A DNA stretch of 64,000 bases from assembly GCA_038750655.1 (NCBI GenBank), contig JBCDGZ010000015.1:9710-73709 (forward strand). Reading direction: 5' to 3'. Numbering within the stretch: position 1 is the stretch's first letter; each line of letters starts with the position of its first letter. The DNA comes from JBCDGZ01 sp038750655. Its GTDB lineage: Bacteria; Bacteroidota; Bacteroidia; Chitinophagales; Saprospiraceae. The position numbers and the translations under genes are program-made. Under the pieces are notes generated by a model, which was not told the DNA's origin, did no database searches, and saw only the letters and a list, made by a program, of their open reading frames with translations. This document shows positions 17,527 to 25,164 of this stretch, one piece after another.

Positions 17527-17958
17527 ATGACTAGCATGATAAACATTTCCAAAATACTAAGCGATACCCAGAGAGGAATCAAAGTCGAAAGTGCACGCGA
17601 CTACATTGAACTTAGCCGCAAAGGGCTGACAATGAACCAATTAAGAAACATCCTTCAATTTACCAGTATTACCTTAAAAGACATTGCTAGCATCCTTTCT
17701 ATCTCTGAGCGGCAACTATCAAGGTATGAGGACAGTAAAATTCTCAGAACGGATATTTCCGCTCAATTGATTCAAATTACCGAACTGTACCAATTCGGCT
17801 ACGATGTTTTTGAAGGCCGAGAAAATTTTCAGGGCTGGATGAAAACAGCAATCAGAGCACTTGACTATCAGCGCCCCATAGAATTGCTGGATACACCGTT
17901 CGGCATTCAGGATGTCAAAAACGTGATTGGAAGACTAGAATACGGAGTATACTCTTAA
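17527..17958 (+). CDS. Xre/MbcA/ParS-type antitoxin
   Basis: A 143-residue antitoxin. The middle has a helix-turn-helix-like segment (TLKDIASILSISERQLSRYE). The C-terminal part has the toxin-binding DUF2384-type region (FQGWMKTAIRALDYQRPIELL then TPFGIQDVKNVIGRLEYG, close to the family's LDTPFG...V...LGRIE(Y/H)G). It lies 2 bases before the RES toxin and is co-transcribed with it. The frame is open upstream to 17305, but a terminator and the repeat lie there, so ATG 17527 or 17536 is the start. It neutralises the RES toxin and probably represses its own promoter. Confidence 0.88.
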   Translation: MTSMINISKILSDTQRGIKVESARDYIELSRKGLTMNQLRNILQFTSITLKDIASILSISERQLSRYEDSKILRTDISAQLIQITELYQFGYDVFEGRENFQGWMKTAIRALDYQRPIELLDTPFGIQDVKNVIGRLEYGVYS

Positions 17959-17960
17959 CT

Positions 17961-18425
17961 ATGGAGGTCTTTAGAATTACCAAGGAGAAGTACAAGGCTG
18001 ATCTATCTGGCAAGGGGGCAGAATTATTCGGAGGAAGATGGAATCCCGTTGGCTGCCCGGCGTTGTATACTTCTGAAAGTAGGGCATTGTGCGCTTTGGA
18101 GATATTGGTTCACACGTCAAAAGATTTTTTACCGCCAAAATACATCATACAAACTATACACATCCCCAGAAAGCTGGAAAAAGAAATTGCTCATATAGCA
18201 TCAAAAAATCTTCCCGCTAACTGGGACTTAATTCAACATGATGAATCGACAGAAGAATTAGGCTTGCGGTATTTTAAAGAAAAAAATAAGCTTGGAATCA
18301 AAGTCCCTTCTGTAATTATCCAGCAAGAAAGTAATATCATACTCAATCCCTTACATCCACTTTATCATAAGGTAAAAATCATCGGAACAACTGGCTTTCA
18401 CATTGACAGGAGACTAATCAAATAA
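17961..18425 (+). CDS. RES-domain toxin (NAD-degrading family)
   Basis: A 154-residue toxin spanning one RES domain. Visible landmarks are FRIT near the start, LSGKGAELFGGRWNPVG, ALYTSESRALCALEILVH and the C-terminal IILNPLHPLYHKVKI. The Arg, Glu and Ser positions of the RES name are present. Known members (MbcT, ParT, RES of Photorhabdus and Pseudomonas) destroy or use NAD+ and stop growth. It forms a two-gene operon with the antitoxin (2-base gap). An isolated module between a lipoprotein operon and biosynthetic genes, as expected of a mobile accessory unit. Confidence 0.9.
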   Translation: MEVFRITKEKYKADLSGKGAELFGGRWNPVGCPALYTSESRALCALEILVHTSKDFLPPKYIIQTIHIPRKLEKEIAHIASKNLPANWDLIQHDESTEELGLRYFKEKNKLGIKVPSVIIQQESNIILNPLHPLYHKVKIIGTTGFHIDRRLIK

Positions 18426-18505
18426 ACCGTAGGGCGCCAACTAACCCACGCACGGAGCCATTCGAACCCTACGGCCTAAAGTCTTCGCAATTCAAACCAA
18501 CAATC

Positions 18506-19585
18506 TTAAGAAGCCTTATTCATCACCTTTTCCTGGTGATTGATCGATTCTTGGTGAACCGCCTTGAGGAATTTCTGCATAAAATCTGCACTTAAGCCTC
18601 TCTCCTTTCCCATATCTACCGATTTCTGTAAAATCTCGCTCCAGCGGTTAGGTTGTAAGATGGAGATATTGTTGCGCTTTTTGTAATTGCCGATGTTCTC
18701 CGCTACTTTCATCCGCTGGCTCAGCAGGTTGAGTAAGGCATTGTCCATCTCATCGATTTGTGAGCGCAGCTCTTCCAGATTTTCCAGGAAGTGTTCATCC
18801 TGCGTAGTCTCGGCGCGGATAATCAGGCCATCAACCAGATTTTTGTAGACCTCGGGGGTGATTTGCTGCTTGGCATCGCTCAACGCAGTATCGGGGTCAG
18901 GATGGGTCTCGGTCATTAGGCCGTGGAAGTTGAGGTCCATCGCTTTCTGGGCGACCCCCGCCAGAATATCGCGGCGGCCGCAGATATGGCTGTTGTCACA
19001 GATCACTGGCAGGTCCGGGAAGCGACGCATCAGCTCGATGGGCAACTGCCAGCGTGGCTCATTGCGGAAGCGAGAGTTACCGAAGGCACTAAAGCCCCGA
19101 TGGATGACCGCGATACGGCGAATCCCGGCATTGTAAATCCGCTCGATCGCACCGATCCAGAGATTGATATCCGGATTGATGGGATTTTTGATCAATACTG
19201 GAATATCGACGCCTTCCAGGGCATTGGCAATTTCCTGTACCGAGAAAGGATTCACGGTGGTGCGAGCACCCAGCCAAAGCACATCGATGCCGTATTTAAG
19301 GGCTTCAAAAACGTGCTGGGTGTTGGCTACTTCCGTTGTTACTTTAAGCCCCGTTTCCTGCTTGACACGGCGCAGCCATTTCAGCCCCTGCGTACCGACA
19401 CCTTCGAAACTATTGGGGCGGGTGCGAGGTTTCCAGATACCGGCCCGAAATAGGTCGATCTTTTGTTGCGCCAGCTGCTGGGCAGTTTTCATCACCTGCT
19501 CTTCGCTCTCGGCACTACAGGGCCCGGCGATGAGGAAGGGCCGCTCGTGCGGTTTTTCCAAGATGGGTTTGAATTGCATTTTCAT
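18506..19585 (-). CDS. aroF: Bifunctional DAHP synthase / chorismate mutase
   Basis: It makes 3-deoxy-D-arabino-heptulosonate 7-phosphate from PEP and erythrose 4-phosphate, and converts chorismate to prephenate. The N-terminal class-I KDSA-like barrel (about 1-260) has IAGPCSAES, RAGIWKPRTRP, GARTTVN, IKNPINPD, CDNSHICGRRD and THPDPDTALSD. The C-terminal AroQ-type chorismate mutase (about 268-350) has LRSQIDEMDNALLNLLSQRM and IGNYKKRNN. This fusion is the usual form in Bacteroidota. Start chosen at ATG 19585, since the codon before it is GTG; ATG 19579 is possible. It is the last gene of the Phe/Tyr operon, 7 bases after tyrA. Confidence 0.95.
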   Translation of the reverse strand: MKMQFKPILEKPHERPFLIAGPCSAESEEQVMKTAQQLAQQKIDLFRAGIWKPRTRPNSFEGVGTQGLKWLRRVKQETGLKVTTEVANTQHVFEALKYGIDVLWLGARTTVNPFSVQEIANALEGVDIPVLIKNPINPDINLWIGAIERIYNAGIRRIAVIHRGFSAFGNSRFRNEPRWQLPIELMRRFPDLPVICDNSHICGRRDILAGVAQKAMDLNFHGLMTETHPDPDTALSDAKQQITPEVYKNLVDGLIIRAETTQDEHFLENLEELRSQIDEMDNALLNLLSQRMKVAENIGNYKKRNNISILQPNRWSEILQKSVDMGKERGLSADFMQKFLKAVHQESINHQEKVMNKAS

Positions 19586-19592
19586 CACTACG

Positions 19593-20432
19593 TTATTTTA
19601 GGATTTTTATAATTTTATTCGATTCTTCGATCATTTTGTAAAAATTACGGAAGTCCTTTTTAATCAGCAGGCTGCGGAAGCGCGCCAGGGTGTTGATGTG
19701 CTCATCCAAGACGTCGAGGACATTATCGCGGTTCTGCTGAAAGATCGGCACCCACATGTCCGGAGAGCTTTTGGCCAGCCGTACGGTAGAACTAAAGCCC
19801 CCGCTAGCCAGCTCAAAAATGCGATTCTCGTCCGTCTCCTTTTCCAATACCGTCAAGGCCAGGGCAAAAGAGCTGATGTGCGAGATGTGGGACACATAGG
19901 CCGTGTGAACATCATGTGCCTCAGCATCTATATAAGTCAGCTTCATATTCAAAGCTGCATAAAGCGCACTAACGGCGGCTACGGCCTGCTGCTCACTTTC
20001 TTCGATGTCGCAAAGCACGGTGCATTTACCATCAAAAAGCCCCGGTATGGCCGCCTCCGGCCCCGAAAATTCCGTTCCAGCCATTGGATGCGTACCTACA
20101 AAATTACCGCGCTTCGGATGGTGTCGAATAGCGGTCATGATCTCCTTTTTTGTCGATCCAACATCCATTACCACCTGCTGATCTACCCGATCCAGAATGT
20201 GCGGAGCCAGTTGTAGCATGGCGTTAACCGGGGTAGAGAGTACAATAATATCAGCCTTTTCGATGGCTTGATCCAGGTCCATCTCGCAATCAATCAGTCG
20301 GCGGCGGATGGCCTTATCGAGGTTGTCTTGGCTTTTGTCTACACCGATAATCTGGCTGGCAAAGCCGTTTTCCTTGAGGCTGATCGCCATTGATCCACCG
20401 ATAAGTCCTATTCCTACAATCGCTACTTTCAT
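19593..20432 (-). CDS. tyrA: Prephenate dehydrogenase
   Basis: It oxidises prephenate to 4-hydroxyphenylpyruvate for tyrosine synthesis. The 279-residue protein has an N-terminal Rossmann fold (VAIVGIGLIGGSMA), VLSTPVNAML, VMDVGSTKKEI, and the catalytic GTHPMAGTEFSG motif with its His. The helical dimerisation region (about 170-279) contains the AYVSHISHISSFALAL segment. There is no ACT domain, so feedback control, if any, lies elsewhere. Third gene of the Phe/Tyr operon between the aminotransferase and DAHPS-CM. Confidence 0.95.
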   Translation of the reverse strand: MKVAIVGIGLIGGSMAISLKENGFASQIIGVDKSQDNLDKAIRRRLIDCEMDLDQAIEKADIIVLSTPVNAMLQLAPHILDRVDQQVVMDVGSTKKEIMTAIRHHPKRGNFVGTHPMAGTEFSGPEAAIPGLFDGKCTVLCDIEESEQQAVAAVSALYAALNMKLTYIDAEAHDVHTAYVSHISHISSFALALTVLEKETDENRIFELASGGFSSTVRLAKSSPDMWVPIFQQNRDNVLDVLDEHINTLARFRSLLIKKDFRNFYKMIEESNKIIKILK

Positions 20433-20476
20433 GGTTTGTGTCGTGTATATTTAATTCAAGTTACTACGGTTAAAAA

Positions 20477-21658
20477 TTATCTGCTCCCCGCCGCCTGACG
20501 GCGACTCCATTGTATCCTTCCCAGAGCCTCCTCGATGATCTCCGATTTGCAACAAAGCGAAACGCGGATGTAAGCATCCCCCTGAGAACCGAAGATGCCA
20601 CCGGGTGTCAAGAAGACCCGCGCACGATGCAAGACCTCATCGGAAAGGGCAAAGCCGTCGGAGTGGGTTTCGGGAATAGCCGCCCAGACAAAGAGGCCCG
20701 TCTGCCCCTTTTCGTAGCGGCAACCCAGGGTATCCAGTAGCTCGTAGACCTTCTTACGGCGCTGCCGATAGGTATCATTGAGCTGGCGGTACCAGTTGAC
20801 CGAGCTGTCCAGCGCCTCAACGGCCGCCAGTTGCAGCGGGCGGTACATCCCAGAGTCCATATTGCTTTTGAATTTGAGGACATTATTGATGTGCTGCTGA
20901 TGTCCGGCCAGCATCCCGATTCGCCAACCAGCCATATTGTGCGACTTGCTGAGGGAGTTGAGTTCCAAAACGTGATCGTCCAGGCCTTCGGCGGCCAGCA
21001 GGCTGAGTGGTTTGTTGTTCAGGATGAAACTGTAGGGATTATCGTTGCAGATCAAGATATTGTAGGTCCGAGCAAAGCCGATCAGTTCGCGGAAGAAGCC
21101 GGGATCGACATTGGTGCCAGTAGGCATGTGGGGGTAGTTGACCCACATCAGTTTGATTTCTTCGGGAGCTTGGGCGGCCAGGGCATCGAGGTTGGGGCGC
21201 CAGCCGTTGCGGGCAGAGAGCAGGTAGGCCTCGGGGCGAGCGCCGGCCAGCAGGGCGGCGGTGCGGTAGGCCGGGTAGCCGGGGTTGGGGATCAGCACGC
21301 GATCGCCGTCGTCGAGATAGGTCATTGAGAGGTGCATGATGCCTTCCTTGGAGCCGATCAGCGGCAGCACTTCGCTGTCGGGGTTGAGCGGTACTCGGAA
21401 GAAGCGCTGGTACCACTTGGCAAAGGCGCTGCGCAGCTCAGGAATGCCCCGGTAGCTTTGGTAGGCGTGGTTGCCGGGGTGGTAGCTTTCGTATTGCAGC
21501 TTACGGACGGCGTCAGTCGGCGGTTTGAGGTCAGGGCTGCCGATGCCCAGGTTGATGACCTTGGTCCCTTGCTGGTTCATTTGGGCGATTTCCTGCAGTT
21601 TGCGAGAAAAGTAGTACTCCCGAACCTGATTGATGCGTTGGGCGGATTTAATCTTCAT
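20477..21658 (-). CDS. Class I/II PLP aminotransferase, aromatic pathway
   Basis: A fold-type I aminotransferase of 393 residues. It has NLGIGSPDL at the start, the PNPGYPAYR loop, NYPHMPTG, the internal-aldimine Lys in NSLSKSHNMAGWRIG, and an Arg near the C-terminus (YIRVSLCC). In most families the residue in YPHxPTG is Asn (NPxNPTG); here it is His, as in the LL-DAP and related subgroup. Its place between pheA and tyrA suggests that it makes Phe and Tyr from the 2-oxo acids, or prephenate transamination. ATG 21658 is preferred over the TTG at 21685; it then overlaps pheA by 11 bases. Confidence 0.88.
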   Translation of the reverse strand: MKIKSAQRINQVREYYFSRKLQEIAQMNQQGTKVINLGIGSPDLKPPTDAVRKLQYESYHPGNHAYQSYRGIPELRSAFAKWYQRFFRVPLNPDSEVLPLIGSKEGIMHLSMTYLDDGDRVLIPNPGYPAYRTAALLAGARPEAYLLSARNGWRPNLDALAAQAPEEIKLMWVNYPHMPTGTNVDPGFFRELIGFARTYNILICNDNPYSFILNNKPLSLLAAEGLDDHVLELNSLSKSHNMAGWRIGMLAGHQQHINNVLKFKSNMDSGMYRPLQLAAVEALDSSVNWYRQLNDTYRQRRKKVYELLDTLGCRYEKGQTGLFVWAAIPETHSDGFALSDEVLHRARVFLTPGGIFGSQGDAYIRVSLCCKSEIIEEALGRIQWSRRQAAGSR

Positions 21659-22505
21659 GGTGTTGACCTTTTTGGTATTTGCCAAGGATGCGCAGCTCCT
21701 CCGTCAGTGGCTCGATGGCCGCGATGACTTCATCGCTGCTGCGGTTGTTCTCGATGACGAAATCAATAAAAAATAAGTATTGCCATTCCTGCCCCACGAG
21801 TGGAACAGATTGTATTTTAGTTAGATTGGCTTCCTGCCGGGCCAGCTCTCCCAACACCTGATGGAGCGTACCAACTTGATGGCGCAGGGAAAAGCAGATG
21901 GATAATTTATTGATTTGATGACTTTGGAGGTCGCTGGGCTGAGCGTGGAGGATGAGAAAGCGGGTGAAGTTTTTCTTGTTGGTTTCGATGCTGTCGGCCA
22001 AAACTTCGAGGCCATACATTTCGGCGGCTAGGTCACTGGCAATGGCTCCGGTGTGCCGCCAGCGATTTTCGCCGACCTTTCGGGCGCTCAGAGCAGTATC
22101 TTCCGTTTCAATGAGCTTGATGGCCGGGTATTGCTTGAAGAACTGCCGACACTGGGCGATGGCCATGGGGTGGGAGTGCACTTCTCGCAAATCCTCGATT
22201 GTGCTGCCGGGCAAGGTGAGTAGATTCTGCTTAATTCGCAAAAAGACCTCTCCAACGATTTGTAAGCGGGAGTGATAGAGCAGTTGGTAATTGAAAAGAA
22301 TACTGCCGGCGATGGAGTTTTCGATGGCCATGATGCCGCCCTCGGCTTGCCGTTCCCCCTCGACCATACCGACCAGCTCCTCGAAGGTATGGGCCGGTAC
22401 GATCTGTAGGCCATCGGCCGGATAGTAGCGGCGGGCCGCAATTTCGTGGAAGGCGCCGGGGACGCCCTGGATGGCAATTCGATTCAAATGTTGCGCGTTC
22501 ATCAT
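21648..22505 (-). CDS. pheA: Prephenate dehydratase with ACT domain
   Basis: It converts prephenate to phenylpyruvate. The first 185 or so residues are the catalytic type-2 periplasmic-binding-like fold (IAIQGVPGAFHEIAA, GGIMAIENSIAGSI, ETEDTALSA, GAIASDLAAEMYGL). The C-terminal ACT domain (about 195-280) binds Phe for feedback inhibition; it keeps the (S/T)RFL motif as FTRFLILH. Start set at ATG 22505 (an adjacent ATG is at 22502; an in-frame GTG at 22520 is less likely). It is the first structural gene of the operon and begins 23 bases after the last attenuator T run. Confidence 0.94.
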   Translation of the reverse strand: MMNAQHLNRIAIQGVPGAFHEIAARRYYPADGLQIVPAHTFEELVGMVEGERQAEGGIMAIENSIAGSILFNYQLLYHSRLQIVGEVFLRIKQNLLTLPGSTIEDLREVHSHPMAIAQCRQFFKQYPAIKLIETEDTALSARKVGENRWRHTGAIASDLAAEMYGLEVLADSIETNKKNFTRFLILHAQPSDLQSHQINKLSICFSLRHQVGTLHQVLGELARQEANLTKIQSVPLVGQEWQYLFFIDFVIENNRSSDEVIAAIEPLTEELRILGKYQKGQHHED

Positions 22506-22528
22506 GGTATCATTTTTCACTGGTGATC

Positions 22529-22556
22529 AAAAAAAAAGTCCTCTCGTGGAGGACTT
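22529..22556 (-). terminator. Attenuator 2: terminator of the Phe/Tyr operon leader
   Basis: On the minus strand AAGTCCTC (22556-22549) pairs perfectly with GAGGACTT (22543-22536) around a 5-base loop. T continues after the stem to 22529, making nine T in all. The same 5' arm also pairs perfectly over nine bases with GGAGGACTT at 22601-22593, at the end of leader peptide 2, giving an antiterminator that excludes this stem. The structure sits between leader peptide 2 and pheA. Confidence 0.88.
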
Positions 22557-22590
22557 CTTTGCTATGATAGTGAATAAATATTGTGCAAAA

Positions 22591-22662
22591 TCAAGTCCTC
22601 CTTACGGGCGGGCCGTAAAAGAAAAAATAATAGTTGAAGTAATAATTGGTTACCAGTTTCAT
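22591..22662 (-). CDS. Phe/Tyr leader peptide 2 (23 residues)
   Basis: A complete short reading frame, ATG to TGA, too short for ordinary gene finding. It begins MKLVTNYYFNYYFFFYG and ends PPVRRT. Nine of ten residues from 7 to 16 are Tyr or Phe (five Tyr, four Phe). Its last codons and stop contain the antiterminator strand GGAGGACTT (22601-22593). Ribosomes stalled on scarce Tyr- or Phe-tRNA in the run would leave that strand free to pair with the terminator arm at 22556-22548, so pheA and the genes beyond are transcribed. A ribosome that reaches the stop covers it, and the terminator forms. Confidence 0.85.
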   Translation of the reverse strand: MKLVTNYYFNYYFFFYGPPVRRT

Positions 22663-22688
22663 CGATTACGCTTGGTTAGTGGCGAAAC

Positions 22689-22720
22689 AAAAAAAGGAGC
22701 CCTTTAGAGGACTCCTTTTT
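22689..22720 (-). terminator. Attenuator 1: first terminator of the Phe/Tyr leader
   Basis: On the minus strand GGAGTCC (22715-22709) pairs with GGGCTCC (22702-22696) with one G-U, extended by five A before and T after. Seven T follow, to 22689. The 5' arm overlaps AGTCCTC (22713-22707), which pairs with GAGGGCT (22757-22751) just after leader peptide 1. The layout is the same as in attenuator 2. Confidence 0.82.
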
Positions 22721-22759
22721 ATTGATTTATACTTTTAACAGCAACAACGAAGCCCTCAT

Positions 22760-22819
22760 TTATGGTTGACCATAAAAATAAAAGCTAAAATAAAAAAAGC
22801 TGTTGCTATAATTTTTCAT
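22760..22819 (-). CDS. Phe/Tyr leader peptide 1 (19 residues)
   Basis: The first of two leader peptides: MKNYSNSFFYFSFYFYGQP, ATG to TAA. It has five Phe and four Tyr, eight of them among residues 8-16. It starts about 28 bases after the predicted transcription start and its stop codon lies 2 bases before the antiterminator strand GAGGGCT (22757-22751), so a terminating ribosome would mask it. The F/Y run followed by YGQP here and YGPP in leader 2 suggests that the two units arose by duplication. Confidence 0.83.
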   Translation of the reverse strand: MKNYSNSFFYFSFYFYGQP

Positions 22820-22852
22820 AATAATAAAGTGCTTTAATCACTTAGTGTTGTA

Positions 22853-22883
22853 CAAACATAAACCTTATTAAGGTGTAAAGCAA
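22853..22883 (-). promoter_or_regulatory. Promoter of the Phe/Tyr operon
   Basis: On the minus strand TTG (22883-22881) is followed after 20 bases by TATGTTTG (22860-22853), which matches the Bacteroidota primary-sigma -7 element TAnnTTTG exactly with good spacing from the -33 element. Transcription would start near 22847, giving a short leader before the first leader peptide. No other element of this quality was seen between here and pheA. Confidence 0.7.
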
Positions 22884-22918
22884 GTCCGACAAGATAATTT
22901 TTATTACCTCTCGTCCCC

Positions 22919-25111
22919 CTACTCTACTTTAAAGATTGCTGGATCAATCGTATTATTGACCTTAATATCCGTGATTTTCATCGTCAGCGCCATAGGCAGG
23001 CCACCGCCGGAAATCACCATTGTGTGGGGGACTTTTACCCCATCTATCTCTTTGTAATCCTGGATTTCAGCAGTTTGATAAGCCTTCTGGCCACCCATAT
23101 CGATTTCTTCCATTGACTTGATCTTCAATCCACTCTCGGCGTCGAAGAAATCCGTAGATTTTTTACCACTTGGCGATTCGATGTTCACCTTATAAGCATC
23201 TTTCCCATCAACCGGCTCAATACCTTTGAGTGCCAATTTGTAGCCTTTTTCAGCATAAGTCAACTCCGGAAAGATCAAGGCCCGCTCCTTCATTTCATTC
23301 AGTTCTTCTCCTTCTACAGCACCCGTACCAGCCTGTCCAGCTTTCATACCTTTCTCTCCATTAGTCACTTCCTTTTGCATCACACTCCCCATCATCGACA
23401 GCGACATGGAGTATTTGTTAGGCTCCTGCTGATGGAGTTCATTAACCAATTTCATACCCTGAAACTCCGCTTCCATCGTCATAGACATCGACTTTACTTC
23501 CTTCACCTTGTCCATACCACCGATGGCTTGGATGTAGCTGGCAATTACTTTATCAGCCGTCAGACCAGCCGGAAGAGACTGCTCCTTCAGCTCTACTTTA
23601 TTACCATAAGGATCGTAGAAGTTGACCTTTTTGTCTGCTGAAAACTGACCAATTTTCTCAACTACATCATCCTTATTCCCTACTACGACGATATGCGCAC
23701 GATCCGGACGAACGTACTTTTTGGCCATCGCCATCACATCAGCAGCGTTCACTTTGCTCAGTTTTTCGAGGTAGGTTGCGTAGTAATCCTTGGGAAGCTT
23801 GTAGCGGAAGGTGTTTAGGGCAAAACGGGCAACGGTCTGCGGGCGCTCCAGCGAGCGAGCAAATTGGCCAGACATGGAGTTCTTCACCAGCTCTAGTTCT
23901 TTAGGACCTACAATTTCATCTCTCACTTTATTGAACTCTTTCATAAACTGTACTAGAGAACTATCGGTCACCTCATTGCGGACGCTTGCGCCAGCAGAGA
24001 AAAAACCCACATTACGATCAGAACGCAAACTAGAGCGAGCACCGTAGGTATAACCGTGGGTTTCGCGAAGGTTCTGGTTGAGGCGGCTTTGGAAGTAGCC
24101 TCCCAGCATGGTATTGAGTACGCTAGCAGGGATTACATCCGTCTCGCCAGGCTTGAGGGAAAGCGGATAGGTGATTGCAATCACCGATTGTACGGCACCA
24201 GATTTATCGACAAAATCGACGCTGGTTTTCTCTGGCATCTGTGGTGTTTCAAAAGTAGGCTTGGGGATGTCATTGGAAGACTTCCACTTTCCTAGATAAT
24301 TCTCAATCATCGGACGAGCCTGATCAGCAGTAATATCTCCGACCACTACGAGGTAAGAAATGTTGGGCTTAAAGTAGGTATTGTAATACTCCTTGCACTT
24401 GTCGAGCGTCACTGCGCCGATGGTTGCTTCAGTAGCAATCTGACCGTACGGATGGTCCTTACCGTAGCGGAGTACCCGCGTTACATTACGAGAAATGGCG
24501 CTGGGGTCTTCCTTCTCTTGTGCTAAACCAGAAAGGGTTTGCTTTTTGATTTTATCAAATTCTGCTTCCGGAAAAGAAGGATTGAGCAGAACATCAGCCA
24601 TCAGCTCCACCAATTTATCGGTATGCTTGGTCAGGGACTCTGCATAGATGCCGTCTGCATCTGTCACCAGGGTGGCACCGATGAAATCCACTTCTTCATC
24701 AATCTGAGATTTCTTGCGGGTAGTGGTTCCCTTGCTCATCAAGTCACCAGCAATATCAATATATCCAGTGTGTTCTCCTTCGCTAATAGAAGGAGCGTCG
24801 ACAAACAGCTGGAAAGAAACGCGGGGCAGTTTATGATTTTCGACCACGATGACTTCTAAGCCGTTGCTCAGTTTGAAATTGTCGTAAGATCCGAGCTGAA
24901 TCTTGGGGGCTGGGCCAGGTGCGGGCACTTTGCTTCTGAAGTCCTGCGCCACTTCGGCAGTCTTATCCGCAGCCTTGTCGGCCATATCTTCCGCCTTTTT
25001 GTCGACCTGGGTCTTTTGGTCATCGGCTTTAGCCGTCGCATCCGCCAGCTTTGGGGTGCACTGTGTGAAGGTCAACACAGCCATCAGGCTGAATAGAATT
25101 ATTTTTTTCAT
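22919..25111 (-). CDS. M16-family peptidase subunit, non-catalytic, with C-terminal extra domain (lipoprotein)
   Basis: A 730-residue lipoprotein (lipobox FTQC, Cys18), followed by an Ala/Lys/Asp helical stretch, then an M16-type repeat unit (about 75-500). The zinc motif is lost: where the partner has HFFEH, this protein has DIAGD in GYIDIAGDLMSKGT. It keeps the R/Y substrate-binding region (ETHGYTYGARSSL), as expected of a PqqG-like or beta-type subunit. A C-terminal domain (about 520-730) with AIGGMDKVKEVKSMSMTME resembles the LolA/outer-membrane lipoprotein-sorting-like fold seen after M16 proteins in Bacteroidota. It follows the catalytic partner by 53 bases, so both form one periplasmic enzyme. 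Confidence 0.85.
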   Translation of the reverse strand: MKKIILFSLMAVLTFTQCTPKLADATAKADDQKTQVDKKAEDMADKAADKTAEVAQDFRSKVPAPGPAPKIQLGSYDNFKLSNGLEVIVVENHKLPRVSFQLFVDAPSISEGEHTGYIDIAGDLMSKGTTTRKKSQIDEEVDFIGATLVTDADGIYAESLTKHTDKLVELMADVLLNPSFPEAEFDKIKKQTLSGLAQEKEDPSAISRNVTRVLRYGKDHPYGQIATEATIGAVTLDKCKEYYNTYFKPNISYLVVVGDITADQARPMIENYLGKWKSSNDIPKPTFETPQMPEKTSVDFVDKSGAVQSVIAITYPLSLKPGETDVIPASVLNTMLGGYFQSRLNQNLRETHGYTYGARSSLRSDRNVGFFSAGASVRNEVTDSSLVQFMKEFNKVRDEIVGPKELELVKNSMSGQFARSLERPQTVARFALNTFRYKLPKDYYATYLEKLSKVNAADVMAMAKKYVRPDRAHIVVVGNKDDVVEKIGQFSADKKVNFYDPYGNKVELKEQSLPAGLTADKVIASYIQAIGGMDKVKEVKSMSMTMEAEFQGMKLVNELHQQEPNKYSMSLSMMGSVMQKEVTNGEKGMKAGQAGTGAVEGEELNEMKERALIFPELTYAEKGYKLALKGIEPVDGKDAYKVNIESPSGKKSTDFFDAESGLKIKSMEEIDMGGQKAYQTAEIQDYKEIDGVKVPHTMVISGGGLPMALTMKITDIKVNNTIDPAIFKVE

Positions 25112-25164
25112 GCTATAGTTATAAGTTTTATTCTTCGATTTGAATGGTTAAAAGGGATTATCTA

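Noticed and set aside
21658..21685. A TTG start for the aminotransferase, 27 bases upstream
   Set aside because: The added residues do not match the family N-terminus, and ATG 21658 gives the typical one.
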